This document shows, one piece after another, positions 1 to 8,129 of a stretch of DNA of 64,000 bases (position 1 is its first letter; each line of letters opens with the position of its first letter). The notes beneath the pieces are model-generated. The model was not told where the DNA came from. It made no database searches and worked only from the letters and a program-made list of their open reading frames with translations. Made by a program: the position numbers and the translations under genes. The stretch is from NCBI RefSeq assembly GCF_051192575.1, contig NZ_JBPJSQ010000011.1:248001-312000 (forward strand), read 5' to 3'. This DNA comes from Aestuariimicrobium soli (GTDB lineage: Bacteria; Actinomycetota; Actinomycetes; Propionibacteriales; Propionibacteriaceae).

Positions 1-1
1 C

Positions 2-1897
2 GTCTCCCTCGACCTGATGCGCCGCTCGCCCGAGGCCCCCAACGGCGTCACGGAGCTGATGGTGGTCGGTCTCATGCACCAGGCGCGCGACCACGGCATC
101 GCCCGCGTCTCGCTCAACTTCGCCGTGTTCCGCTCGGCCTTCGAGGAGGGCGCGCAGCTGGGTGCCACCGCCCTGCAGCGGTTCAAGCGGCGCCTGCTGC
201 TGGTGGCCTCGCGCTGGTTCCAACTGGAGCAGTTGTACCGCTCGAACGTGAAGTACTCGCCCACCTGGTCACCCCGTTACCTCGCGGTCGAGGACGCGGT
301 CGATCTGGGCACCGTCGGGTTGGCGCTGGGCATCGCCGAGGGTTACGTCGACGCCCCGGCCTGGTTCCGTCCGCTGCCCCTGCCGGCTCAGCCGCGGGTC
401 GCCCTGGCCGACCATCCCGAGCTCGTCACCGCCCTCGCCCCGCCGGCACCCGAACCGGTGGCCACGCGCCTGCCCGAGCAGCGCGAGCACCGGCTGGCGA
501 CCCGTCGCCGGCTGCTGGCCGAGGGCGTGGAGCCGTACCCGGCCAGCTTCACGCCCACGGGATCGTCCGCCGACGTGGTGCTCGCCAATCGTGGCGCCAC
601 CACGACCATCGCCGGGCGGGTGCTGGCCCTTCGCGACCACGGCGGTGTCTGTTTCGTGCGGCTGCAGGACTGGTTCGGGGAATCCCAGGTGCTGCTCGAC
701 CGTTCGGTGATCGGCGCCGACGAGCTGGCCCGGTTCGTGCGGGTGATCAGTCTCGGTGACCACGTCGGCTTCTCGGGTCGGGTCGCTCCCTCGAAGCGGG
801 GCACCCCGTCGCTGCACGCCGACGCGTGGACGCTGACGGCCAAGGCTCTGCGACCCCCGCCCGACAAGCACTCCGGCATCAGCGACCGCGAGACGCGCGT
901 GCGCCAGCGTTACCTCGACCTGATCGCGAACCCGCAGGCCCGCCACCAGCTGCGGGCCCGCTCGCAGGCCGTCCGGGCAGTCCGCGAGACGCTGCAGCAG
1001 CACCAGTACCTCGAGGTGGAGACGCCCATCCTGCAGACGGTGCACGGCGGCGCCAATGCTCGCCCCTTCCGCACCCACATCAACGCCTACGACCTCGAGC
1101 TGTACCTGCGGATCGCGCCGGAGTTGTTCCTCAAGCGCCTGATGGTCGGTGGCGTCGACCGGGTCTTCGAGATCGGACGCAACTTCCGCAACGAGGGGGC
1201 CGACGCCACCCACAACCCCGAGTTCACGATGCTCGAGGCCTACCAGGCCTACGGCGACTACACGGTGATGCGCGACCTGGCCGAGCAACTGGTGGTGAAC
1301 GCGGCGCTCGCGGTGAACGGGGGAACCGAGCTGCGGGGCGTCGATCTCGCCGAACCGTTCGCGGTGATCACCGTCAATGACGCGCTCTCGCACGCCCTCG
1401 GTGAGCACGTGAGCGCCGACACCACCCGCGAGCAGCTGATTGCCATCGCCGATCGCCTCGATCTGGGAACGGCGCCGACCTGGACGAGGGGAGAGGTGCT
1501 GCTCGAGCTCTACGAGCACCTGGTGGAGCACCGCACCGTCGCGCCCACCTTCTACTGCGACTTCCCGGCCGACGTCTCGCCGTTGACCCGCGGTCATCGC
1601 GACGACGACCGGCTCGCCGAACGGTGGGACCTGGTGGCCTTCGGCGCCGAGATCGGCACCGCCTACTCCGAACTGGTCGACCCGGTGGTGCAACGGGAAC
1701 GGTTGACGGCCCAGTCGCTGCTCGCCGCCGGCGGTGACCCCGAGGCGATGGAGGTGGACGAGAGTTTCCTCACCGCGCTCGAGTACGCCATGCCGCCCTC
1801 GGGTGGCCTGGGCATGGGCATGGACCGGTTGGTGATGATGCTCACCGACTCCTCGATTCGCGAGACGATCGCCTTCCCGCTGGTGCGCCCTCGGTGA
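2..1897 (+). CDS. lysX: Bifunctional lysylphosphatidylglycerol synthetase/lysyl-tRNA synthetase LysX, 5'-truncated
   Basis: The reading frame is open to the first base, so the N-terminal membrane part and most of the MprF-like transferase domain lie outside the window. The visible start (SLDLMRR...PNGVTELM) is the end of the DUF2156/MprF lysyltransferase domain. A class-II lysyl-tRNA synthetase follows: an OB-fold anticodon-binding domain (about 600–850), motif 2 (RVFEIGRNFRNEG, near 1160–1200) and motif 3 (GLGMGMDRL, near 1810). Family knowledge: the synthetase domain makes Lys-tRNA and the transferase domain moves lysine to phosphatidylglycerol, lowering membrane charge and giving resistance to cationic peptides. 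The stop overlaps the next gene's GTG (GTGA), so the two are translationally coupled. Confidence 0.93.
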   Translation, partial: VSLDLMRRSPEAPNGVTELMVVGLMHQARDHGIARVSLNFAVFRSAFEEGAQLGATALQRFKRRLLLVASRWFQLEQLYRSNVKYSPTWSPRYLAVEDAVDLGTVGLALGIAEGYVDAPAWFRPLPLPAQPRVALADHPELVTALAPPAPEPVATRLPEQREHRLATRRRLLAEGVEPYPASFTPTGSSADVVLANRGATTTIAGRVLALRDHGGVCFVRLQDWFGESQVLLDRSVIGADELARFVRVISLGDHVGFSGRVAPSKRGTPSLHADAWTLTAKALRPPPDKHSGISDRETRVRQRYLDLIANPQARHQLRARSQAVRAVRETLQQHQYLEVETPILQTVHGGANARPFRTHINAYDLELYLRIAPELFLKRLMVGGVDRVFEIGRNFRNEGADATHNPEFTMLEAYQAYGDYTVMRDLAEQLVVNAALAVNGGTELRGVDLAEPFAVITVNDALSHALGEHVSADTTREQLIAIADRLDLGTAPTWTRGEVLLELYEHLVEHRTVAPTFYCDFPADVSPLTRGHRDDDRLAERWDLVAFGAEIGTAYSELVDPVVQRERLTAQSLLAAGGDPEAMEVDESFLTALEYAMPPSGGLGMGMDRLVMMLTDSSIRETIAFPLVRPR

Positions 1898-2691
1898 CCA
1901 GCCTGGGCGGGCGCACCGTGCGGCTGTGGGAACGCGATGGCGACGGACCGCCCATCGTGTTGATCGCCGGCTGCGGGTTGGCGATGGACTTCTGGCGCGA
2001 CGTGGCCGACCTGCTGCCCCGGGCGAGGCTGGTCAGTTACGACCGGCCCGGCATCGGCGGCACCCGCTGGCCCGGCACCCTGCCCCGCTTGGCGGACGAG
2101 CAGGCCACCCTGGTCGACCTGCTGGAGAGGCTGGGGGCACCTGCGGTGCTGGTCGCCCACTCCATGGCCTCGTTCATCGTCGAGGCGGTGACCCGGATTC
2201 GTCCCGAACTGGTCGCGGGCGTGGTGATGGTCGACGGATCGGTGGAATGGCCCGTCACGCCGCCACGGCACCTGACTCCGCGGCTGGCGCAGTGGGTGGA
2301 GCGGGCCACGGAGGGTTCGACGATGGGTGCCCTGGGGGCGTTCGTGTGGCACGTGGGCACCTGGTTCCAGAGCACCCGCGAGTTCCGTCACCTGCACGGC
2401 GGACGACTCGCCGACATCTACGCCGACACCGACACCCTGGCGGCGGCCACGGCCGAGTCGTTGGCCTACGGTCGGCAGGCCTGGGACCTGATCGAGGTGC
2501 GGCGGGCACACGCGTGGCCCGATCGTCCGACGGTCGTGCTCACCGCCGCCGACAACCGCTGGCTCGCCAGCCAGCGTCGGTGGGCGAACATGCTGGGAGC
2601 CGGCCACCTGGTGGTGACCGGCTCCAAACACCTGATGATGCTCGACCGCCCCGACGCGATCGTCGAGGCGGTCGAAGAACTCAGACGGTGA
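1894..2691 (+). CDS. Alpha/beta hydrolase coupled to lysX
   Basis: 265 aa, starting at a GTG that overlaps the lysX stop. Alpha/beta-hydrolase fold features: an oxyanion-region motif (LIAGCGLAMDFW, about residues 20–31), a nucleophile elbow VAHSMASF with Ser90, and a C-terminal His (SKHLMMLDRP). There is no signal peptide, so it acts in the cytoplasm or at the inner membrane face. Substrate cannot be read from sequence. Its coupling to lysX suggests removal of lysine from lysyl-phosphatidylglycerol, by analogy with the hydrolase that accompanies alanyl-PG synthase in Pseudomonas; this is inference. The gene converges on, and overlaps by 11 bp, the transporter gene on the other strand. Confidence 0.85.
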   Translation: MTSLGGRTVRLWERDGDGPPIVLIAGCGLAMDFWRDVADLLPRARLVSYDRPGIGGTRWPGTLPRLADEQATLVDLLERLGAPAVLVAHSMASFIVEAVTRIRPELVAGVVMVDGSVEWPVTPPRHLTPRLAQWVERATEGSTMGALGAFVWHVGTWFQSTREFRHLHGGRLADIYADTDTLAAATAESLAYGRQAWDLIEVRRAHAWPDRPTVVLTAADNRWLASQRRWANMLGAGHLVVTGSKHLMMLDRPDAIVEAVEELRR

Positions 2692-4069
2692 CCAGCTCGC
2701 GCTCGTCCTCGAACAGATCCTCGGTGTTGACCGAGTCGTACTGCTCGGTGTCGAGGATGCCCTCGCGCTTGGCGACGATCACCGGAACCAGGGCCTGACC
2801 AGCGACGTTGACCGCGGTGCGGCCCATGTCGAGGATCGGGTCGATGGCCAGCAGTAGGCCCACGCCCTCCAGGGGGAGGCCGAGGGTCGACAGGGTCAGC
2901 GTCAGCATGACGGTGGCTCCGGTCAGGCCCGCGGTGGCAGCCGAGCCGACGACGGCGACGAAGACGATCAGCAGGTAATCAGTCCACCGCAGCTGGATGC
3001 CGAAGAACTGGGCGACGAAGATGGCCGAGATCGCGGGGTAGATGGCGGCGCAACCGTCCATCTTCGAGGTCGCGCCGAGCGGCACGGCGAACGAGGTGAG
3101 CGAACGGGGAACGCCCAGGTTGCGCTCGGTGACCCGCTGGGTGACGGGCATCGTGCCCAGCGACGAACGCGAGACGAAGGCCAACTGGATGGCCGGCCAG
3201 GCGCCCTTGAAGTAGTTGACGATGCTCAGCCCGTGCACCCGCAGCAGCACCGGGTAGACCACGAACAGCACCAGGGCCAGACCGATGTAGATCGCGAGGG
3301 TGAACCAGCCGAGGCTGGCAACCTTGCCCCAGCCGTAGCTGGCGACGGCGTTGCCGATCAGGCCGATGGTGCCGATCGGGGCGAGCCGGATGACCCACCA
3401 CAGCACCGTCTGCAGCACCGAGAGCAGCGACTTCGACAGGTTCAGGAACGGCTCGGCCTGCTTGCCGACCTTCAGGGCGGCGGCGCCGATGACCAGGGAG
3501 ACCACCAGGATCTGCAGGGCGTTGAAGTTGAGCGAGGTGGTGATGGCGCTGATGGCGCCACCGTCGCCGGTGACGGGCCGGGAGCTGGCCTCGAGCCCCA
3601 GGAAGTTGCCGGGGATGATGCCCTTCAGGAAGTCGAGCCACGAACCTGAACGCGACGGCGCGGCCGCGGCGGCCTCGGTGACCGACGTGTGGGCACCGGG
3701 CTGCAGGATGAGCCCCAGTGCGATGCCGATCACGACCGCGATGAACGAGGTGATCGCGAACCACAGCAGCGTGCGCGAGGCCAACTTGGCCCCGTTGGTG
3801 ACACCGCGCAGGTTGGCGATCGAGGTCACGATGGCCAGGAAGATCAGCGGGGGAACCAGCGCCTTCAGCAACGAGACGAAGCTCGAGCCGATGGTCTGCA
3901 GCGTCGTGGTGAGCCAGTTCGGGTCACCCGACGGGGTCTTACCGATGGTGAGCGCCACCCACCCGAGCACGATGCCCAGCACGAGCGAGATCAGGATCTG
4001 GGCAGAGAACGAGGGGAACTTCCAGCCGCGCTTGGGCGGCGCGGTGGTCGGGGAGACGGGGGACGACAC
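2681..4069 (-). CDS. Dicarboxylate/amino acid:cation symporter (DAACS family)
   Basis: 462 aa from a GTG preceded by GAAAGG seven bases upstream. An in-frame ATG 54 bases further up is possible but lacks a good ribosome site. About eight to ten hydrophobic segments plus re-entrant-loop motifs mark the GltP/DctA family: a serine-rich segment (FVSRSSLGTMPVTQR) and PLGATSKMDGCAAIYPA, where glutamate transporters have GATINMDG. The GCAAIYPA end resembles cystine transporters of the TcyP type, so the substrate (dicarboxylate, acidic amino acid or cystine) is left open. Function: Na+ or H+-driven uptake at the cytoplasmic membrane. The gene stands alone. Confidence 0.9.
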   Translation of the reverse strand: MSSPVSPTTAPPKRGWKFPSFSAQILISLVLGIVLGWVALTIGKTPSGDPNWLTTTLQTIGSSFVSLLKALVPPLIFLAIVTSIANLRGVTNGAKLASRTLLWFAITSFIAVVIGIALGLILQPGAHTSVTEAAAAAPSRSGSWLDFLKGIIPGNFLGLEASSRPVTGDGGAISAITTSLNFNALQILVVSLVIGAAALKVGKQAEPFLNLSKSLLSVLQTVLWWVIRLAPIGTIGLIGNAVASYGWGKVASLGWFTLAIYIGLALVLFVVYPVLLRVHGLSIVNYFKGAWPAIQLAFVSRSSLGTMPVTQRVTERNLGVPRSLTSFAVPLGATSKMDGCAAIYPAISAIFVAQFFGIQLRWTDYLLIVFVAVVGSAATAGLTGATVMLTLTLSTLGLPLEGVGLLLAIDPILDMGRTAVNVAGQALVPVIVAKREGILDTEQYDSVNTEDLFEDERELVTV

Positions 4070-4167
4070 GGTCGTGCCTTTCGATGGGGAGTGGTACTGC
4101 TGTGCCGAACCATAGATAACCAAGAGTTATTCCTGAGCACGCAGACAGTTCTGTGAGATGGCATCAG

Positions 4168-4173
4168 TAGGCT
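4168..4173 (+). promoter_or_regulatory. -10 element of the formylglycine-enzyme gene (leaderless)
   Basis: TAGGCT ends six bases before the GTG start at 4180, with no Shine-Dalgarno between. The transcript probably starts at the GTG. Confidence 0.55.
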
Positions 4174-4179
4174 CGAGCC

Positions 4180-5082
4180 GTGGATTCCTGTTGTGCGCCC
4201 TCGTCCGACCGAGGTGACCGGGTCGCGTCGTCCCAGTCTCGGGCCGTCGAGTCGGGTGGCGGACGACTGCCCGACTCCCTGATCACGATTCCGGCGGGCA
4301 GCTTCATCATGGGTTCGGACTCGTCCGAGGTGTTCCGGGCCGACCACGAGGGTCCGGCCCGCGAGGTGACCACCCCCGCCTACCGGATCGATGCCTATGC
4401 CGTGACCAACGCGCAGTTCGCAGCCTTCGTCGAGGCGACTGGCTTCGTCACCGAGGCCGAGCACTTCGGCTGGTCATTCGTGTTCGCCGACCTGGTGCAC
4501 CCCGACGCGCGCGGCCACGTGCTCGACGGACGAGTGCCCTCGGCCGGCTGGTGGCGGGGCGTGAACGGTGCCCGCTGGAGCGAACCGTTCGGGCCCGGGT
4601 CATCGCTCGAGGGTCTGGACAACCACCCCGTGGTGCACGTCTCCGTCGCCGACGCCGAGGCCTACTGCACCTGGGTGGGCGGACGACTGCCCACCGAGGC
4701 CGAGTGGGAGCGCGCCGCGCGCGGCGGACTGGTGCAGCAGATGTTTCCCTGGGGCTCGGAGCTGGAACCCGGAGGCGAGCACCGCATGAACGTGTGGCAG
4801 GGGAGTTTTCCCGAGCACAACACCAAGGCCGACGGCTGGTTCGCGACCGCGCCGGTCGACAGCTACCTGCCCAACGGGCTGGGCCTGTTCAACACCTCGG
4901 GCAATGTCTGGGAGTGGACGGCCGACCTGTTCGCTCCGGGAGGTGTCGACCGGGTGACGAAGGGCGGCTCGTACCTGTGCCATGCCTCGTACTGCCACCG
5001 GTATCGCACCTCGGCCCGCACCCACACCAGCCCGGACTCGTCGCTGGGTCACACGGGGTTCCGGATCGCGGCAGACGTCTGA
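4180..5082 (+). CDS. Formylglycine-generating enzyme (sulfatase-modifying factor)
   Basis: 300 aa, GTG start. FGE-sulfatase domain across almost the full length: IPAGSFIMGSD near residue 35, GGRLPTEAEWERAARGG, and the C-terminal GGSYLCHASYCHRYR...GFRIA. Cys267 and Cys272, five apart, match the copper-binding active-site pair of genuine FGEs; ergothioneine EgtB and other relatives lack this pair. An N-terminal double cysteine (MDSCC) is also seen in other actinobacterial FGEs, from memory. Function: converts the Cys of CxPxR in type I sulfatases to formylglycine. No sulfatase is in the window, so the partner lies elsewhere. It is a single gene with a leaderless-type promoter. Confidence 0.92.
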   Translation: MDSCCAPSSDRGDRVASSQSRAVESGGGRLPDSLITIPAGSFIMGSDSSEVFRADHEGPAREVTTPAYRIDAYAVTNAQFAAFVEATGFVTEAEHFGWSFVFADLVHPDARGHVLDGRVPSAGWWRGVNGARWSEPFGPGSSLEGLDNHPVVHVSVADAEAYCTWVGGRLPTEAEWERAARGGLVQQMFPWGSELEPGGEHRMNVWQGSFPEHNTKADGWFATAPVDSYLPNGLGLFNTSGNVWEWTADLFAPGGVDRVTKGGSYLCHASYCHRYRTSARTHTSPDSSLGHTGFRIAADV

Positions 5083-5231
5083 GGTGTTCCGGCCGGGCGG
5101 GAGGGGAGTAAGCATCGGGTGAAGTCTGGTCGCCGTCGGGTAGAGGCGGAAGAATGACGGGATCACTCCAACCTAGGTCAAGTCCCACTGGCATACTGCC
5201 CAAAGGCGAGCTTTCGGAGAGGACCACATCA
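5083..5231. other. Intergenic left edge of the accessory block
   Basis: 149 bases between the FGE gene and the coiled-coil gene. A CATACT hexamer at 5192–5197 could be a -10. GGAGAGG at about 5216–5222 is the ribosome site for the ATG at 5232. Base composition drops from here rightward. No integrase remnant and no copy of the tRNA-Pro 3' end was seen. Confidence 0.4.
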
Positions 5232-6566
5232 ATGGCGAGAAGGCGAGGTTTCTGGGCAGAAGTCCAGAGAGCTTCCGCGGAGGCAGAGCGAGACCGGCGC
5301 AGGCGTCAAGTCCAAAAGGAGAGAGCTGACAGCGCGGCCCAGAGGGAGGCTCAGCGCGCAGCCCAGCAGCGGGAGCGCGCCAGGGTCGCCGAGCAGAAGG
5401 AGGCGCAGCGCACGCAACTGGCGGCTCAACGCTCGGCCCAGCAGATGCAGCGCGCCGCACTGGCCGAGCAGAAGGAGGCCGCACGCCAAGCGAAGCTGCT
5501 CCACGAGGAGGCAATGTGGAGCCAAGCAGCAGCCATGAATGCCGAGCTTGCGCTCCAGTACGAGGAGTTGGACCAGTTGTTGTCGTCCACACTCGAGGTG
5601 GACGACTACGTCGATCTCGACGATCTGGTGCAGCGGCCAGCCCACCCGCCCTTTGATCCGGGCGCACTGGGCGTCGCCAGCCCCAACCCCGGGCCGCCGC
5701 CTTACCCTCCCGAGCCCACTTTCGAGGAGCCCCCGGCGCCCAAGGGAATCGGAGCGGCTCTGGGTGGGGCCCAGCGTCACGCTGCCAATGTGGATGCGGC
5801 CCGGCGCGGTTTCGAGCAGCAGCACGCTGCTTGGCAGCAACACTGCCGACAACTGGACGCCACCTACCGTGATCTGTGGGCCAGATGGAAGGCTGGTGAG
5901 GACGAACGCCTGCAGAAGCTGGCGGCTGCCAGAGCCACGTACGAGCAGGGGTGTCGCGAGCGCGAGTCAGACGTCGCCGCTGCCAACGCCGACCTAGCTG
6001 CGTTCAAGTCCAACCTTGCTTTCGACGTCCCCGAGGCGATTGAGGAGTACGTGCAGATCGTCCTTGCGAACTCGGCGTACCCCGAAGTGCTCCCCGTGGA
6101 ACATTCAGCCACCTTCGATCTGGGCACCCGGGAACTGTCGTTGTCAGTGGTCCTACCGGCACCAGACCAGATTCCGGCCGTCAAGGAGTACCGCTACGTT
6201 GCGGCCCAGGACGAGGTGGTGCCATCGACGCTTCCCGTGAAGGACCAGCGTGCACGCTACTCCAGCATCGTGCAGCAGGTGGCCGTGCGAACCCTCCACG
6301 AGATCTTCGAGGCGGACCGGGCGGAGAAGATCCAGTCGATCGCCATGGAGGTGGTCGTCAAGCGAATCTCGCCCGCCACAGGTCTCGGTGAGGATGTGCC
6401 CCTTGTACGAGTGGCCGTCGATCGCTCCGAGTTCGCCACGTTCGACCTGGGCAAGGTCGATCCCGCGGCCACGCTCCAGCATCTCGGTGGAGAGGTGTCG
6501 AAGAACCCCCACGGCTTGGTCCCCGTGAACATGGCCCCCGGTGTGCGCCAGAGGGGTGCTCGGTGA
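5232..6566 (+). CDS. Coiled-coil protein of a predicted two-gene defence module
   Basis: 444 aa from an ATG with GGAGAGG nine bases upstream; an upstream in-frame ATG at 5154 has no such site. Residues about 8–120 are a long charged, Gln/Arg/Ala/Glu-rich coiled coil with repeats (AEQKEAQR, AEQKEAAR). Then come an acidic patch (LEVDDYVDLDDL), a proline-rich linker, a second helical region (about 185–260) and a compact C-terminal domain (VLANSAYPEVLPVEH to SKNPHGLVPVN). From memory, this arrangement occurs fused to Mrr-type restriction domains in actinobacteria; here no Mrr domain follows. The stop overlaps the GTG of the nuclease gene, so the two proteins are probably made together. Own enzymatic activity: none recognised. 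Confidence 0.72.
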   Translation: MARRRGFWAEVQRASAEAERDRRRRQVQKERADSAAQREAQRAAQQRERARVAEQKEAQRTQLAAQRSAQQMQRAALAEQKEAARQAKLLHEEAMWSQAAAMNAELALQYEELDQLLSSTLEVDDYVDLDDLVQRPAHPPFDPGALGVASPNPGPPPYPPEPTFEEPPAPKGIGAALGGAQRHAANVDAARRGFEQQHAAWQQHCRQLDATYRDLWARWKAGEDERLQKLAAARATYEQGCRERESDVAAANADLAAFKSNLAFDVPEAIEEYVQIVLANSAYPEVLPVEHSATFDLGTRELSLSVVLPAPDQIPAVKEYRYVAAQDEVVPSTLPVKDQRARYSSIVQQVAVRTLHEIFEADRAEKIQSIAMEVVVKRISPATGLGEDVPLVRVAVDRSEFATFDLGKVDPAATLQHLGGEVSKNPHGLVPVNMAPGVRQRGAR

Positions 6567-7927
6567 GGTTCAACCCACCCCCCGGATGGCCAACGCCGCC
6601 TCCTGGATGGCGACCGCCTGACGGATGGAAGCCGGATCCCTCCTGGCCGGACCCCCCAATCGGATGGCAGCTATGGGTTACCACCGAGGAGCCCCAGACC
6701 GCTGCCGCGCCCGCACCGGTCGTACCTGACGCCGTCGAGGATCAGCAGCCGGCCGATGATCCGCTGGCGGCCGCGCTGGCAGATAACGCGGCCCTCCGGG
6801 CCCAGATTGCTTCCCTGCGGGAGTCGGTGGCGCAGGCGCAAGGGACCGGCGAGGTGCGGGAGATGGACGATGCCTTGGCTCTTCAGGATCTGGGCATTTA
6901 CCACTATCACCATCCCTTGGAGAACGCTCCGGCCTACAAGGACGCACTGCAGGATCTCCAACTTGAGATCGACACATCAGTCAGGTCCGGTGAAGCAATC
7001 CAGGCGTCCGACAGGTTCACCTGGAATGGCTCGCTGGCACAGGGACGCCGACTCGTCCGTGACCTGGGGCGGCTGATGCTGCGCGCCTACAATGCCGAGG
7101 CCGACAACTGCGTGCGAGCACTGCGCGCTGGGAACCTCGCCGCGGCGGTGCAACGCTTGGAACGTGCCATGACCTCCATCGAGCGGTTCGGAGCCATGAT
7201 GGAACTCCGGGTGAGCCCGGACTTCCACGCCTTACGCATCCGCGAACTGGAGCTGGTGGCTGATCATCAGATGAAGCTCCAGGAGGAGCGAGAGGCGGCT
7301 CGAGAGCACAGGGAACTCCTGCGGGAGCAACGACGGGCCGAACAGGAGCTGGCGGCGGAGCGCGCCAGACTGGACAAGGAGAGGGCGCACTACGTCGGGG
7401 TGCTCGCCAGCCTACGTTCCAGCGGCGATGACGAGGCTGCCCGCGACCTGGAGCAACGCCTCGCCGACATCGATGCGGCGATCGAGGCAAACGACTATCG
7501 CACGGCCAACATTCGCGCCGGCTATGTTTATGTCATCTCGAACGTGGGCGCCTTCGGTCCCAAGGTCGTGAAGATTGGCATGACGCGCAGGCTTGACCCA
7601 TACGACCGCGTGAGGGAACTGGGCGATGCTTCGGTTCCGTTCACCTACGACGTGCATGCGCTGTTCTTCTCAGACGACGCCATCTCACTCGAGGCAGAGT
7701 TGCATCGCATATTTGCCGACCGCCGCGTCAACGTCGTCAACGGAAGGCGCGAGTTCTTCTTCTCGACACCCGAGGATGTTCGTGACGTGCTCGCCGAGAA
7801 GGTGGGTGGCCTGCTCGAGTACACGGCGGAACCCGAAGCGCTCGAGTACCGACAGAGCCTTGGTTCGTGGCCCACCAACGCCCGCTCCGGCATCGCGGGA
7901 ACTGATCGTGACGGCGGAGGGGAGTAG
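6563..7927 (+). CDS. DUF4041 and GIY-YIG (T5orf172/Mug113) nuclease protein
   Basis: 454 aa; the GTG overlaps the previous stop (GTGA). N-terminus: a run of PPGW/PDGW/PIGW motifs (residues 3–36) of the kind found in actinobacterial surface or membrane-associated proteins, with no membrane helix. Residues about 85–300: DUF4041, partly coiled coil (LQEEREAAREHRELL...). Residues about 312–420: T5orf172-type GIY-YIG nuclease, with GYVYVISN, KIGMTRR (Lys337, Arg342/343) and LEAELHRIF (Glu377 or Glu379 as metal-binding glutamate). DUF4041 plus GIY-YIG is the architecture of the membrane-linked anti-phage nuclease reported as SNIPE, recalled, not searched. Likely role: cutting incoming phage DNA together with the upstream protein. 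Inference. Confidence 0.82.
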   Translation: MRFNPPPGWPTPPPGWRPPDGWKPDPSWPDPPIGWQLWVTTEEPQTAAAPAPVVPDAVEDQQPADDPLAAALADNAALRAQIASLRESVAQAQGTGEVREMDDALALQDLGIYHYHHPLENAPAYKDALQDLQLEIDTSVRSGEAIQASDRFTWNGSLAQGRRLVRDLGRLMLRAYNAEADNCVRALRAGNLAAAVQRLERAMTSIERFGAMMELRVSPDFHALRIRELELVADHQMKLQEEREAAREHRELLREQRRAEQELAAERARLDKERAHYVGVLASLRSSGDDEAARDLEQRLADIDAAIEANDYRTANIRAGYVYVISNVGAFGPKVVKIGMTRRLDPYDRVRELGDASVPFTYDVHALFFSDDAISLEAELHRIFADRRVNVVNGRREFFFSTPEDVRDVLAEKVGGLLEYTAEPEALEYRQSLGSWPTNARSGIAGTDRDGGGE

Positions 7928-8129
7928 GGTCTCGTCGCAATCAGGTGGCTCCTGTGGCGAGGGCACGCTGGTGGCAGGCGCGGCTGATTTGACGTTCTGA
8001 TTGGTGGTTGATTCCAGCGCTCTCGAGTGCCCAGCTGACGAAACTGCTGCGCTTTGAGTTAGTGTGGCACTGGTCGTTCCTGCCCTGGTCGTCGAAATCC
8101 TCGGACGGCCGCCAGTGGGTTCTTTGTAG
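7928..8129. other. Intergenic between convergent genes
   Basis: 202 bases, less GC-rich than the core genome. No gene, tRNA or strong hairpin seen. Confidence 0.4.

Noticed and set aside
269..1693. 474-aa minus-strand frame opposite lysX
   Set aside because: Antisense shadow of a well-supported synthetase.
4112..4127. ATAAC-CAAGA-GTTAT as operator of the symporter gene
   Set aside because: A 5-bp inverted repeat in an AT-rich patch is weak evidence; no regulator is nearby.
5118..5140. TGGTCGCCGTCGGG as a copy of the tRNA-Pro 3' end (attL)
   Set aside because: Only the first six bases match TGGTCGGGGCGAC in line; too short to claim an attachment site.
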